The notes: generated by a model from the sequence alone, not told the origin. A DNA stretch of 64,000 nt from Bradyrhizobium sp. CB3481 (GCF_029714305.1 NZ_CP121647.1:6716501-6780500), one strand, 5' to 3'; shown: positions 8,741 through 18,231, numbered from the stretch's first letter. Made by a program: numbers and translations.

Positions 8741-9159
8741 CAGCGATACCCCGCTGCGCTGATCGCCTTGTTGCAGTTCGGGGTCGCCTTCTTGGTGGAA
8801 TCCAGGAGGCATTGCAGGCCCCTGACGGGATCGGTCCGGACCTCGCCGCACAGCTTGTTTAACTCCCAATTGCAGAGCTTGACGAGCGAGGTGCGCGCGG
8901 TGATGCGCGCCTGGATGGCACCGAGCGCCTGCGGATAATCAGCCTTGCACTTCGCCGACACCACGTCCTGGTTGCGGCCGAGGCACTCCCGCAGCCGCGT
9001 CGCGTCGAGATTGACGCCACGGCAGTTGTCATCGATGTCCTTGCCGCAGCTCGCGGCCAGCATGGCCGCAGCCTCTTCGAACTTCATGGCCTGCTGCGCG
9101 GCGGCCAGCGACGGCATTGAGATCGCAATGATGCAAAGGAAAAGCCGGATTCGGGTCAT
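8740..9159 (-). CDS. Exported cysteine-rich repeat protein
   Basis: A 139-residue protein with a signal peptide (MTRIRLFLCIIAISMPSLAA, cleavage near residue 21) and seven cysteines in the mature part, arranged in the CGKDIDDNC...C...C pattern of the Cys-rich/Golgi-apparatus-protein-type repeat. It probably folds by disulphides in the periplasm; a binding role is likely but unproven. GAGGTG lies seven bases before the ATG. The stop overlaps the start of the OmpA-like gene, so the two are probably made in a fixed ratio. Confidence 0.75.
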   Translation of the reverse strand: MTRIRLFLCIIAISMPSLAAAQQAMKFEEAAAMLAASCGKDIDDNCRGVNLDATRLRECLGRNQDVVSAKCKADYPQALGAIQARITARTSLVKLCNWELNKLCGEVRTDPVRGLQCLLDSTKKATPNCNKAISAAGYR

Positions 9160-9296
9160 GGGCGCACCTCACACAAGGAGGGTAGCCATGGTCAAGTGCT
9201 CTGTTTGATCTAGTTACGTTCTCTCTGGCTATTGCGCCGCAACAAATCGTCGCGGGCAGCTGCCGATGACAATCTGATGACACCGCCGGCCGGCCA

Positions 9297-10478
9297 TCAG
9301 GGCGCCGATCGCACCGCCGGCACCTTGATCTCCTGCGGCAGGATGAGCGCCGCGACGATCACGAGCAGGCACAGCGCCCCGAACGCCTGCAGCATGGTGA
9401 CGAAGCCGCCCCGTTCGTAAAGCCATGCAACGAGGCCGACGGAAGCGCCAGCCGCGGTGAAGCCGACGAAATAGCGCACCGAATAGGCGCGCGAGCGCCA
9501 TTCCTCTGTCGTGTATTTGCCGACCATGGCGTCGTTGACGGTGACCTGGCCGAACGCGCCCATCACGATGCCGATGGCGGCGATGATTAGCGGCAGGTTG
9601 GACAGCGTCGCCGCAAAATACATGAACGGCGCCAGCAGGAACGACAGCGGCAGCATCACGGTCTTCAGCGAATAACGATCGATCAGTTTGCCGATCGTGT
9701 ATTGCGTCATCGCGCCGAAGACATAGACGCCGGCCGCAATGATCCCGAGCATTGCCGGGCTGTCGGTCAGGCCGGCCAGCCGCTCGGCGAACAGTTTTGG
9801 CATCGCGACCGTGATGGCGTTGAAGGTCGTGGAGATCGCGATCACCACGATCAACAGCGCCAGCAGCACCCGCCACATATCCTGCTTGGCCACGCGCGCC
9901 TGCGCCGCGGCCTGTTTGGTGCCGGTGCGGTCCTCATGCACCACCATCAGCGCGAAGGCGATGCCGAGCAGGATCGTGATGATCCCCGGGATGATGAAGG
10001 CCGCGCGCCAGCCGAGATATTGCCCGATTACGCCGGTGACCAGCGCGGACGATGCGACGCCGAGATTGCCCCAGACGCCATTCAACCCCATCTCGCGGCC
10101 GAGCTTGTCGGCATAGGATACGATCATCGCGGTGCCGACCGGATGATAGATCGAGGCGAACAGGCCGATTGCGAGCAGCGCCGCGCCGAGCTGCAGCGGG
10201 CTCGAGACGAAGCCGACCGAGATCATTGAGGCGCCGATGCCGATGAAGAAGATCACCATCATGTGGCGGCGGCTCCAGCGGTCGCCGAGCCAGCCGGTGA
10301 CGAGCGAGCCGGCGCCGAAAGCGACGAAGCCCGGGGTGGCGTACGGCAGCAGTTCCGAATAGGCCATGCCGAGCGCCGGCCCCATGATGATGACAGCCGC
10401 GGCAAAGATCAGCATCGCATAATGGTCGATAAAATGGGCGGCGTTGACAAAGGTGATCACCCTGGAGGGGCTGTTCAT
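9297..10478 (-). CDS. MFS transporter, drug/proton antiporter type
   Basis: A 393-residue protein with the twelve hydrophobic segments expected of a major facilitator. The loop between helices 2 and 3 carries GWLGDRWSRRHMMV, which matches the MFS motif A (G-x-x-x-D-R-x-x-R-R). It is transcribed divergently from an AraC-family regulator 59 bases away, a usual arrangement for a regulated efflux or uptake pump. The substrate cannot be deduced; the pattern resembles the fosmidomycin-resistance/tartrate type of small-molecule exporters. Confidence 0.85.
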   Translation of the reverse strand: MNSPSRVITFVNAAHFIDHYAMLIFAAAVIIMGPALGMAYSELLPYATPGFVAFGAGSLVTGWLGDRWSRRHMMVIFFIGIGASMISVGFVSSPLQLGAALLAIGLFASIYHPVGTAMIVSYADKLGREMGLNGVWGNLGVASSALVTGVIGQYLGWRAAFIIPGIITILLGIAFALMVVHEDRTGTKQAAAQARVAKQDMWRVLLALLIVVIAISTTFNAITVAMPKLFAERLAGLTDSPAMLGIIAAGVYVFGAMTQYTIGKLIDRYSLKTVMLPLSFLLAPFMYFAATLSNLPLIIAAIGIVMGAFGQVTVNDAMVGKYTTEEWRSRAYSVRYFVGFTAAGASVGLVAWLYERGGFVTMLQAFGALCLLVIVAALILPQEIKVPAVRSAP

Positions 10479-10537
10479 GGTCGATTCCCGAATCCCGCTA
10501 TGTTGCGAATTAGGTTATACGGGGTAGTCCTGACGGG

Positions 10538-11347
10538 ATGTCGCCAATGAATATCGCCGAAAAGCCAATTGCCGCAATTATCGGGCGCCGCACCTCGACC
10601 GGCGACGGCATCCACATGATCGCCCACAGCTATCGGAAGGGCTTTCGGATCGAGACCCACATGCACCGCGAGGCGCAGCTGGTCTATGCGGCCAAGGGAA
10701 CCATGCAGGTGACGACGCCGAAGGGCCGCTGGCTGGTGCCGCCGGACCGCGCCGTGTGGGTCCCCGCTTTATCCGAACATGCGATCGACGTGCTCGCCGA
10801 TATCGAGATGCGGACGCTCTATTTCGAGCTCGACTGGCTGCGGCGCGAGGCGCGCAGCCACAGCCTCGAAGCGGAATTCGTGGTGCGGGTGTCGCCGCTG
10901 CTGCACCAGACGATCCTGGCCCTGTTCGACGACCGCAGCCACGGCGAGCGGACCGCGCTCTTGCTCCGGCTCGCCATGATGGAGCTCGACCGCGCCGAGG
11001 ACTCCGCAACCTTCATCCCGCTGCCGCGCGAGCCGCGGTGCCGGCGCGCGGCCCATATCGTGCTGGCCGACCCGACCGCAGACCACGAGATCGAGAACTT
11101 GGCAAGCGAGGTCGGCACCTCCGTCCGGACGCTGTCGCGGCTGTTCTCGTCGGAGACGCAATTGAGCTTCAAGAGCTGGTGCCAGCGCGCGCGGATTGCC
11201 GCGGCCATCGAGAAGCTGTCGACCGAGGCCGGCGTCTCGGTCAAGCAGCTGGCCTCGGATCTCGGCTATGCCAGTGTGCCGGCGTTCTCCCATGCTTTCC
11301 GCCAGGTCACCGGCAAGACCCCGACGGAATTCGCCGGCAAGACGTGA
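10538..11347 (+). CDS. AraC-family transcriptional regulator
   Basis: A 269-residue regulator. Residues about 20-110 form an N-terminal cupin sensor (HMHREAQLVYAAKGTMQV...GRWLVPPDRAVWVPA). The last 100 residues carry the double helix-turn-helix of AraC proteins, including IENLASEVGTSVRTLSRLFSSE and VKQLASDLGYASVPAFSHAF followed by the conserved FRQVTGKTPTEF. The divergent MFS gene is the obvious target. The start could be the ATG at 10538 or 10547; neither has a strong ribosome site. Confidence 0.88.
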   Translation: MSPMNIAEKPIAAIIGRRTSTGDGIHMIAHSYRKGFRIETHMHREAQLVYAAKGTMQVTTPKGRWLVPPDRAVWVPALSEHAIDVLADIEMRTLYFELDWLRREARSHSLEAEFVVRVSPLLHQTILALFDDRSHGERTALLLRLAMMELDRAEDSATFIPLPREPRCRRAAHIVLADPTADHEIENLASEVGTSVRTLSRLFSSETQLSFKSWCQRARIAAAIEKLSTEAGVSVKQLASDLGYASVPAFSHAFRQVTGKTPTEFAGKT

Positions 11348-11374
11348 GGTAAGGACATTCCGAGGTAAGGACAT
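11346..11374. repeat. Short tandem duplication at the end of the AraC gene
   Basis: GAGGTAAGGACAT occurs at 11346-11358 and again at 11362-11374, a 16-base period. The first copy overlaps the stop codon of the AraC-type regulator. It looks like a small slippage duplication. Confidence 0.6.
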
Positions 11375-11380
11375 CCTATT

Positions 11381-11487
11381 GTCGTCATTGTCAGCGAAAG
11401 CGGGTAGTCCAGTATCCTAGAGCCGTTAACGATGAAATCGAGAGGCCGCGGCGTACTGGATACCCCGCATGCGCGGGGTATGACGAC
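11381..11487. repeat. Dispersed palindromic repeat, family B copy 2
   Basis: Same order of parts as at 3806-3911: GTCGTCATTG...GTCCAGTAT, a spacer, GCGGCGTACTGGATACCCCGC, then GCGGGGTATGACGAC. It lies downstream of the AraC-type gene and upstream of the malonyl-CoA decarboxylase gene. Confidence 0.7.
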
Positions 11488-11568
11488 CCGGGAATCTTGA
11501 TTGTGATCGGCACCGCCTTAAATTCCATGTAAGTTTCCGCAAAGCATCAGCTGGATTCGACCCGCCTC

Positions 11569-12921
11569 ATGGCCAATGCCTTCTTCTCCGACCTGTTAGC
11601 CACGATATCAGAACGCGGCCGTACCTTACTGCGGCGTGCCGGGCCGTCCGATGACGGCCAGGATGCATCCGAATTGATCGAGTTGTGCGAGGCGCTGCTG
11701 TCGGGTCGGGGCGAAGCGTCCGGCACGGCGATGGCGCGCGAGGTGCTCGATCGCTACCACGATCTCGACACCGCCGGACGCGTCACCTTCTTCGAGGCGA
11801 TCGCCCGCGATTTCGGTCCCGACCGCGAAAAGCTGTCGCAGGCGATCGAGAGCTGGCGCAACCAGCCGAACGACTCCGACGCCAGCGACCTTCACTTCGC
11901 TTCCGAGCCGCGGCGGCAGGAATTGATCCGCCGGCTCAACCGCGCGCCGGGCGGCACCAGCGATCTGGTGGCGATGCGCGCCGACCTGCTTTCGCTGATG
12001 AAGGCCAACAAGGACGTCGCCGCGCTCGACCGCGACATGGTCCATCTACTGTCTTCTTGGTTCAACAGGGGATTTCTCGTGCTGCGGAGGATCGACTGGT
12101 CGACGCCCGCCAATATTCTGGAACAGATCATTCGCTACGAGGCGGTGCATGAAATCCGCGACTGGAACGATCTGCGCCGCCGCATCGATCCGGTCGATCG
12201 CCGCTGTTACGCCTTCTTCCACCCGCAGCTCAACGACGAGCCGCTGATCTTCGTCGAGGTCGCGCTGACCGAGGCGATCCCGACCGCGATCGCGCCGCTG
12301 CTCGCCGCCGAGCGACAGCCGGTGCCGGTCGAGCGCGCGCGCACCGCCGTGTTCTATTCGATCTCGAACACGCAAAAGGGGCTCGGCGGCATCTCCTTCG
12401 GCAGCTTCCTGATCAAGCAGGTGGTCGAAGAATTGCGACGGGAACTGCCGAAGCTCGACACCTTCATTACGCTGTCGCCGGTACCGGGCTTCATGCAATG
12501 GCTGAAGAAAGCCGACGATGTGCCGCTCAGCGACGAGGAACGGACGCTGCTGGAAGCACTCGACAAGCCGGACTGGTTCGAGAATGCGGAACTGACCGCG
12601 CAACTTCGGGCCGTGCTGGAGCCGCTGGCCGCGCATTATTTCTTGAAAGCTCGCACCTCGAAGGGCCGGCTGGTCGATTCGGTGGCCCGCTTCCATATCG
12701 GCAACGGCGCGCGGCTGGAGAAGATCGACTGGCTCGGCGACCTCTCGCCGAAGGGCCTGCGCGAATCCGCCGGCGTCATGGTCAACTATCTCTACCGGCT
12801 CGAGGACATCGAAAAGAACCACGAGGCCTATGCCAACCAGGGCGAGATCGCCGCGTCCACCACGGTGAAGAAGCTGCTCAAGACCGAAAGCCGGCGGCTG
12901 CTCGACATGCGGCTGTCGTAG
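11569..12921 (+). CDS. Malonyl-CoA decarboxylase
   Basis: A 450-residue protein of the length and sequence of bacterial malonyl-CoA decarboxylases, which convert malonyl-CoA to acetyl-CoA and CO2. An N-terminal helical region (about 1-150) is followed by the catalytic acetyltransferase-like domain with FNRGFLVLRRIDWSTPA, AFFHPQLNDEPLIFVEVALT, GISFGSFLIKQVVEEL and the His-containing ARFHIGNGARLEKIDWLGD. The conserved Ser/His pair expected of the family is present in these last two blocks. In rhizobia the enzyme often belongs to a malonate-use cluster (matABC), but no matB or matC is beside it here. Confidence 0.9.
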   Translation: MANAFFSDLLATISERGRTLLRRAGPSDDGQDASELIELCEALLSGRGEASGTAMAREVLDRYHDLDTAGRVTFFEAIARDFGPDREKLSQAIESWRNQPNDSDASDLHFASEPRRQELIRRLNRAPGGTSDLVAMRADLLSLMKANKDVAALDRDMVHLLSSWFNRGFLVLRRIDWSTPANILEQIIRYEAVHEIRDWNDLRRRIDPVDRRCYAFFHPQLNDEPLIFVEVALTEAIPTAIAPLLAAERQPVPVERARTAVFYSISNTQKGLGGISFGSFLIKQVVEELRRELPKLDTFITLSPVPGFMQWLKKADDVPLSDEERTLLEALDKPDWFENAELTAQLRAVLEPLAAHYFLKARTSKGRLVDSVARFHIGNGARLEKIDWLGDLSPKGLRESAGVMVNYLYRLEDIEKNHEAYANQGEIAASTTVKKLLKTESRRLLDMRLS

Positions 12922-12966
12922 AGCGGCGCGTTTCCCACGCGCCGGCTTCAACTGGATTCATCGCGC

Positions 12967-14163
12967 ATGACTTCCGACGACGTCGTGCCTTCCAGCGATC
13001 AAGGCATCACGGTGCCGAAGCCGGTCGACCCGGCCCGGCGCATCGACGCCATCGATGCCTTGCGCGGCATCGCTTTGTTCGGCGTCCTTGCCATGAACCT
13101 CGTGATGGGATTCCGCGTCTCCATCTTCGAGCAGTTCCTGATCGCCAAAGCCAGCGGGTCATCGATCGATCGCATCGTCGAAACGATCCTCATACTTGGC
13201 ATCGACCTGAAAGCGTTCGCGCTGTTCTCGCTGCTGTTCGGCGTCGGCCTTGCCATCCAGTTCGAACGGCTGGCCGCGAGCCCCTGGCGCCCGCGACTTA
13301 TGGTGCGCCGGCTGGCGGTGCTGCTGGCGATCGGCCTTATCCATCTGTGCCTGATCTGGCACGGCGATATCCTCACCGAATATGCGCTGGCTGGATTGAT
13401 CGTGCTGCCGCTGTTGTGGGGGCCGCGCTGGCTGCTGGCATGCGGCGCGATCGCGTTTCTGACGCTGTATCTCCTAATGCAGACCTATCCGCCATATGGC
13501 CTGCTCCCCGACACGTCGACGCTGGCGCGCGCCGTCGCCGACGAACACCGCATCTACGCCACGGGCGGATATGCCGATGTGCTGGCGTTGCGGCTACGCG
13601 AAATGCCTTACATCCTTTCCCTGCACGCCTTTATTTTCCCGCGCACCATCGGGCTGTTCCTGCTCGGCGCCTACGCCTGGCGCAGCGGTATCCTGCGTAC
13701 GCCGCATCAAGGCCTGATGTTCGTTATCGCCGCCGCCGGAATTCTCAGTGGCGCGACCCTGACCATCCTCGGCTTTCTCAAGAACCCCATGTTCGCAGAT
13801 CCCTCGGGCACCATCCTGCTGGCGCTGGGTTATGCTGCGGCCATCATCGGCATTGCCAATCTCGCAAGCGGCAAGACCTTGCTCGGCTGGGCCGTGCCGC
13901 TCGGACGTATGGCCTTCACCAACTACCTGATGCAATCGCTGATTTTCAGCTCGATATTCTACGGCTATGGACTCGGACTGTTCGGCCGTCTCGGCGCCAC
14001 GAGCACGCTTGCGATCGGCATTGTCGTCTATGTCGCGCAGGTACTGTTCAGCAAATGGTGGCTCGGCCGTTACCGCTACGGCCCCGTTGAATGGCTGTGG
14101 CGCACGCTGATGTATGGCGCGGCACAGCCGATGTTGCCTTTGAAAGTTGAGATGGTGCGATGA
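12967..14163 (+). CDS. DUF418-domain multi-pass membrane protein
   Basis: A 398-residue membrane protein with about ten hydrophobic segments. RIDAIDALRGIALFGVLAMN at the start and LGRMAFTNYLMQSLI in the C-terminal DUF418 block identify the family, as do the C-terminal W-rich ending SKWWLGRYRYGPVEWLWR. Function is unknown; the family resembles acyltransferase-type membrane proteins. It starts 45 bases after the decarboxylase gene, and its stop overlaps the next start (ATGA), so the three may be one transcript. Confidence 0.85.
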   Translation: MTSDDVVPSSDQGITVPKPVDPARRIDAIDALRGIALFGVLAMNLVMGFRVSIFEQFLIAKASGSSIDRIVETILILGIDLKAFALFSLLFGVGLAIQFERLAASPWRPRLMVRRLAVLLAIGLIHLCLIWHGDILTEYALAGLIVLPLLWGPRWLLACGAIAFLTLYLLMQTYPPYGLLPDTSTLARAVADEHRIYATGGYADVLALRLREMPYILSLHAFIFPRTIGLFLLGAYAWRSGILRTPHQGLMFVIAAAGILSGATLTILGFLKNPMFADPSGTILLALGYAAAIIGIANLASGKTLLGWAVPLGRMAFTNYLMQSLIFSSIFYGYGLGLFGRLGATSTLAIGIVVYVAQVLFSKWWLGRYRYGPVEWLWRTLMYGAAQPMLPLKVEMVR

Positions 14164-14591
14164 CGATAGACTGGACCGACGACTGGGCGGGCGTGGACTG
14201 GCAGGAACTCGAAGCGCTCTATCGGGCCGCGCCGCTCGGCAACAAGAACGCCGATGATCTCAAGCTGGTGTTCGGCAACAGCATGTTCTCATGCTTTGCC
14301 CGCGACGACGGCCGCCTCGTCGGCGCCGGCCGCGTCCTGGCCGACGGGCGCGATTGCGCCTATCTCTGCGACGTCGCGGTGCTGCCGAACTATCAGGGAA
14401 CGGGCGTCGGGAAGCAGATCGTCGAACGGCTGCTCGCGATGGCGCAAGGACACAACAAGATCATTCTCTACTCGGTCGCCGGCCGCGAGCCGTTCTATGC
14501 GAAATTCGGCTTCCTGCGGATGAAGACCGCAATGGCGATTTTCAGGAATCGGCAGTCGGCGATCGACAAGGGATTGTTGTCCGAGGACTGA
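14160..14591 (+). CDS. GNAT-family N-acetyltransferase
   Basis: A 143-residue single-domain acetyltransferase. The acetyl-CoA pyrophosphate-binding motif A is seen in LCDVAVLPNYQGTGVGKQIVERLL (Q-x-x-G-x-G), and the later FYAKFGFLRMKTAM is the usual motif B ending. The ATG overlaps the stop of the DUF418 gene by four bases, so translation is probably coupled. The acceptor substrate is unknown. Confidence 0.87.
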   Translation: MTIDWTDDWAGVDWQELEALYRAAPLGNKNADDLKLVFGNSMFSCFARDDGRLVGAGRVLADGRDCAYLCDVAVLPNYQGTGVGKQIVERLLAMAQGHNKIILYSVAGREPFYAKFGFLRMKTAMAIFRNRQSAIDKGLLSED

Positions 14592-14620
14592 TCGTGAGCG
14601 AACGATCGCGCCTCACCTCT

Positions 14621-14775
14621 CTCGTCATGCCCGCCACCGGGCCTCGTCTTCGGCGAGCCCGATGACAGGCTCCGGCGGGCATCCAGTATCCACCGACGTC
14701 GGAGATAAGCCGAGAAGCCGCGGCGTACTAGATCGTCCGCCCCAGTGCGCAATTGCGCACAAGGCGGACGATGAC
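14621..14775. repeat. Dispersed palindromic repeat, family B copy 3
   Basis: The copy begins TCATGCCCGCC, contains GGCGGGCATCCAGTATCC, then GCCGCGGCGTACTAGAT and ends with a GTCCGCC/GGCGGAC hairpin enclosing TGCGCAATTGCGCA. It is the most diverged of the three copies and lies between convergent genes. Confidence 0.65.
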
Positions 14776-14798
14776 ACTGTGTGTCAAACCCCAGCCCT

Positions 14799-16058
14799 TC
14801 AGGCCTTGTACTCGTAGAGCAGCCGGGCGCGAATGGTGCCTTCCAGTGCCCTTATGTCCGCGAGCACACGCTGGCCGTCGGCGGCGGAGGCATCTGCGTC
14901 GAGCACCACGTAGCCGACGTCATGCGCGGTCTCGTAATATTGCGCGGCGATGTTGACGGCATGACGCGCCAGCACTTCGTTCAAGCGCCCGAGCATGCCC
15001 GGCAGGTTACGCTGCACCTGGATGAACCGCGTGCCCATCGGCCGCGCCGGCAATTGCACCTGCGGGAAGTTGACGGCGCCCATGGTCGAACCGGAATCGC
15101 TGTAGTCGACCAGCTTGCGCGCGACTTCGGCGCCGATGCGCTCCTGCGCCTCCTCGGTCGAGCCGCCGATATGCGGGGTGAGGATGACGTTGTCCAGCCC
15201 CTGCAGCGGCGAGACGAAGCGCTCGGCGTTGGAGCGCGGCTCGACCGGAAAAACGTCGACGGCGGCGCCGCGAAGCCTGTTCTCGCGCAGCGCCTCGGCG
15301 AGCGCCTCGAGGTCCACCACGGTGCCGCGGCTGTTGTTGATGAAATATGCCCCGTGCTTGATCGCGCGAATCTCCTCGCGCCCAATCATCCCGTGCGTGG
15401 CGGGCGTTTCCGGTACATGCAGGCTCACGACGTCGCTTTGTGCCAAAAGCTCATGCAGGCTCGCGGTCGGCTCGGTGTTGCCGTGACGAAGCCTGTCGGT
15501 GTGATCGTAGAAGATCACCCGCATGCCCATCGCTTCCGCGAGGTTGGAGAGCTGCGAGCCGATATTGCCGTAACCGATGATGCCGAGCGTCTTGCCCCTC
15601 ACCTCATAGCTGTCGTTGGCCGACTTGTCCCAGCGCCCCTCATGGGCGGCATTGGAGCGGGCAACGATCCGGCGCAGCAGGATGACGATCTCGCCGATCA
15701 CGAGTTCCGCCACGCTCCGCGTGTTGGAGAACGGCGCGTTGAACACCGGAATTCCGCTGCGGCGCGTGGCGTCAAGGTCCACCTGGTTGGTGCCGACGCT
15801 GAAACATCCGACCGCGATCAGGCGGTCCGCGGCATCGAGAACATCCGTGGTGATCTGCGTGCGCGAGCGGATGCCGAGCAGATGCACACCCTTGATCGCC
15901 TCTTTCAGCGCATCGCCCTCGAGCGCCTTGGACAGGCGCGTCATGTTGGAATAGCCGGCAGCCTCGATCATCTGCGCGGCGCTGTCGTTGACACCTTCCA
16001 GGAGCAAGACCCGGATCTTGTCCTTTGCGAGCGAGAGTTGGGGAAGCGTGGTGGCCAA
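14799..16058 (-). CDS. serA: D-3-phosphoglycerate dehydrogenase (SerA type with ACT domain)
   Basis: A 419-residue protein with the length and layout of the E. coli-type SerA, which oxidises 3-phosphoglycerate as the first step of serine synthesis. The NAD-binding motif is LGIIGYGNIGSQLSNLAEAMG. The substrate and catalytic region has SRTQITTDVLDAAD and the catalytic-His block LTPHIGGSTEEAQERIG. A C-terminal ACT domain (about the last 75 residues, with AQYYETAHDVGYVVLD) is the serine-feedback site in characterised relatives. A genome may carry a second, longer SerA, so the in vivo role is inferred. Confidence 0.85.
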   Translation of the reverse strand: MATTLPQLSLAKDKIRVLLLEGVNDSAAQMIEAAGYSNMTRLSKALEGDALKEAIKGVHLLGIRSRTQITTDVLDAADRLIAVGCFSVGTNQVDLDATRRSGIPVFNAPFSNTRSVAELVIGEIVILLRRIVARSNAAHEGRWDKSANDSYEVRGKTLGIIGYGNIGSQLSNLAEAMGMRVIFYDHTDRLRHGNTEPTASLHELLAQSDVVSLHVPETPATHGMIGREEIRAIKHGAYFINNSRGTVVDLEALAEALRENRLRGAAVDVFPVEPRSNAERFVSPLQGLDNVILTPHIGGSTEEAQERIGAEVARKLVDYSDSGSTMGAVNFPQVQLPARPMGTRFIQVQRNLPGMLGRLNEVLARHAVNIAAQYYETAHDVGYVVLDADASAADGQRVLADIRALEGTIRARLLYEYKA

Positions 16059-16173
16059 GTGAGCAGCGTCCTTCAGCGATGGGAACGGTAAGCGGCGGCC
16101 CGGATATCCACGTTGGGCGGGGCGAATGCCGAGTCCAGGCCGCCATTTCCGGCCTTTCCTATGGCATCAGGCC

Positions 16174-17343
16174 CTACGCCGCCAGTGCCTTCATCTCCTT
16201 ATAGAGGTCGGATTTCCCCTCGAAACCGATGCCGGGAAGCTCAGGCATGGTGATGTGGCCGTTCTCGACCCGGACGCCATCCGGGAAGCCGCCATAGGGC
16301 TGGAACAGGTCGGGATAGCTCTCATTGCCGCCGAGACCGAGGCCGGCCGCGATGTTAAGCGACATCTGGTGGCCGCCATGGGGGATGCACCGGCTCGGCG
16401 ACCAGCCGTGCGTCTTCAGCACCGCCAGCGTGCGCTGGTATTCGCATAGGCCGTAGGACAACGCGCAGTCGAACTGCAGCCAGTCGCGGTCGGGGCGCAT
16501 GCCGCCATAGCGGATCAGGTTCCGCGCGTCCTGATGGCTGAACAGATTCTCGCCGGTCGCCATCGGCGCCGGATAGAACTCGGCGAGCGCGGCCTGCAGC
16601 GAAAAGTCGAGCGGATCGCCGGCCTCCTCGTACCAGAACAGCGGATATTCGCGCAGCATTTTTGCGTAGGCGATCGCTGTCTCCAGATCGAAGCGACCGT
16701 TGGCGTCGACGGCGAGCTGCGCGTCCTTGCCGATCTCCTTCAGCACGGCCTCGATGCGCTCGCGGTCTTCCGCGATTCCCGCACCGCCGATCTTCATCTT
16801 CACGACGTTGTAGCCGCGGTCGAGATAACCACGCATCTCGCCGCGCAGCGCCGACAGATCCTTGCCGGGATAATAATAGCCGCCGGCGGCATAGACGAAC
16901 ACGCGCGGATTGGCTTGCAAGCCATGACGCTCGGCAAGCAGGCGGAACAGCGGCTTGCCCGCGATTTTCGCCACCGCGTCCCATACCGCCATATCGATGG
17001 TGCCGACCGCAACCGAACGCTCGCCATGACCGCCGGGCTTTTCGTTCGCCATCATCGCGGCCCAGACCTTGTCCGGGTCGAGATTGCCGCCGGAGGCATC
17101 GAGCAGGCTGTTCGGATCGGCCTCCTTCAGCCGCGGCGCAAAGCGTTCGCGGATCAAACCGCCCTGCCCGTAACGGCCGTTGGAATTGAAGCCGTAGCCG
17201 ACCACGCGCTTGCCGTCGCGCACGGCGTCGGTGACGACGGCGACGAGGCTCGTCGTCATCTTGGTGAAGTCGATATAGGCGTTGCGGATCGGCGAGGAGA
17301 TCGGCTTTGTGATTTCGCAGACGTCGACGATGCGGACGGACAT
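16174..17343 (-). CDS. tarD: D(-)-tartrate dehydratase, enolase superfamily
   Basis: A 389-residue enolase-superfamily protein. It closely resembles Bradyrhizobium japonicum TarD, which dehydrates D-tartrate to oxaloacetate. The catalytic residues known for TarD fall at the same numbers here: the KxK pair K182/K184 (VVKMKIGG), Mg2+ ligands D213, E239 and E265, and the general acid/base H322 (CIPHGGHQM). The start MSVRIVDV at 17343 gives this register; the longer frame runs into a repeat. Expression with a tartrate transporter would be expected, but the neighbours are serA and a DUF3297 gene. The match is from memory of the family, not a search. Confidence 0.9.
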   Translation of the reverse strand: MSVRIVDVCEITKPISSPIRNAYIDFTKMTTSLVAVVTDAVRDGKRVVGYGFNSNGRYGQGGLIRERFAPRLKEADPNSLLDASGGNLDPDKVWAAMMANEKPGGHGERSVAVGTIDMAVWDAVAKIAGKPLFRLLAERHGLQANPRVFVYAAGGYYYPGKDLSALRGEMRGYLDRGYNVVKMKIGGAGIAEDRERIEAVLKEIGKDAQLAVDANGRFDLETAIAYAKMLREYPLFWYEEAGDPLDFSLQAALAEFYPAPMATGENLFSHQDARNLIRYGGMRPDRDWLQFDCALSYGLCEYQRTLAVLKTHGWSPSRCIPHGGHQMSLNIAAGLGLGGNESYPDLFQPYGGFPDGVRVENGHITMPELPGIGFEGKSDLYKEMKALAA

Positions 17344-17367
17344 TGGGGTTTGGCTTTCGTTTGCTGC

Positions 17368-17451
17368 CGTCATTGCGAGGAGCGAAGCGACGAAGCAATC
17401 CATCTGTCCCCCAGCGGAGATATGGATTGCTTCGCTTCGCTCGCAATGACG
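17368..17451. repeat. Dispersed palindromic repeat, family C copy 1
   Basis: CGTCATTGCGAGGAGCGAAG...GAAGCAATCCAT pairs with ATGGATTGCTTCGCTTCGCTCGCAATGACG across a central loop near 17403-17423, giving one long hairpin. A second copy with the same arms is at 20484-20568. This copy lies upstream of tarD. Confidence 0.8.
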
Positions 17452-17468
17452 GTTGATACAGTTTCGCC

Positions 17469-17734
17469 TTAAGACTTCGGCTTATCCCGGAAATACGGCT
17501 CGACCGCGCCGTGGACCTTGATGGTCAGCGGATTGCCGTGGCGGTCCTTGGCGTTGCCGGCGGTGACGCGCACCCAGCCCTCGCTGATGCAATATTCCTC
17601 GACATTGGTCTTCTCGACGCCCTTGAAGCGAATGCCGACGTCGCGCGAAAGGACATCGGCGTTGTAGTACGGGCTGTTCGGATCGACCGAGAGGCGGTCG
17701 GGAAATTGGTCGCTCATCGCTTTGTCGTTCTCGC

Positions 17735-17738
<4 letters not shown>
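17469..17738 (-). CDS. DUF3297 family small protein
   Basis: A small, soluble protein of 89 residues if the GTG at 17738 is used. The core PDRLSVDPNSPYYNADVL...GIRFKGVEKTNVEEYCISEG...GNPLTIKVHGAVEPYF is the whole DUF3297 domain, whose function is not known. I chose the GTG because it overlaps the glutathione peroxidase stop as GTGA and has GAGG seven bases upstream; an ATG at 17717 would give 82 residues with a weaker site. Co-translation with the peroxidase gene suggests a shared condition, possibly oxidative stress. Confidence 0.8.
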
Positions 17739-18211
<473 letters not shown>

Positions 18212-18231
18212 GATCCTCTCGATTGTTACCG

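Noticed and set aside
7124..8938. Open frame of 604 codons on the plus strand opposite the binding protein and OmpA-like genes
   Set aside because: It has no recognisable domain, is rich in Arg and Asp as expected for antisense GC-rich codons, and the opposite strand holds two clear exported proteins.
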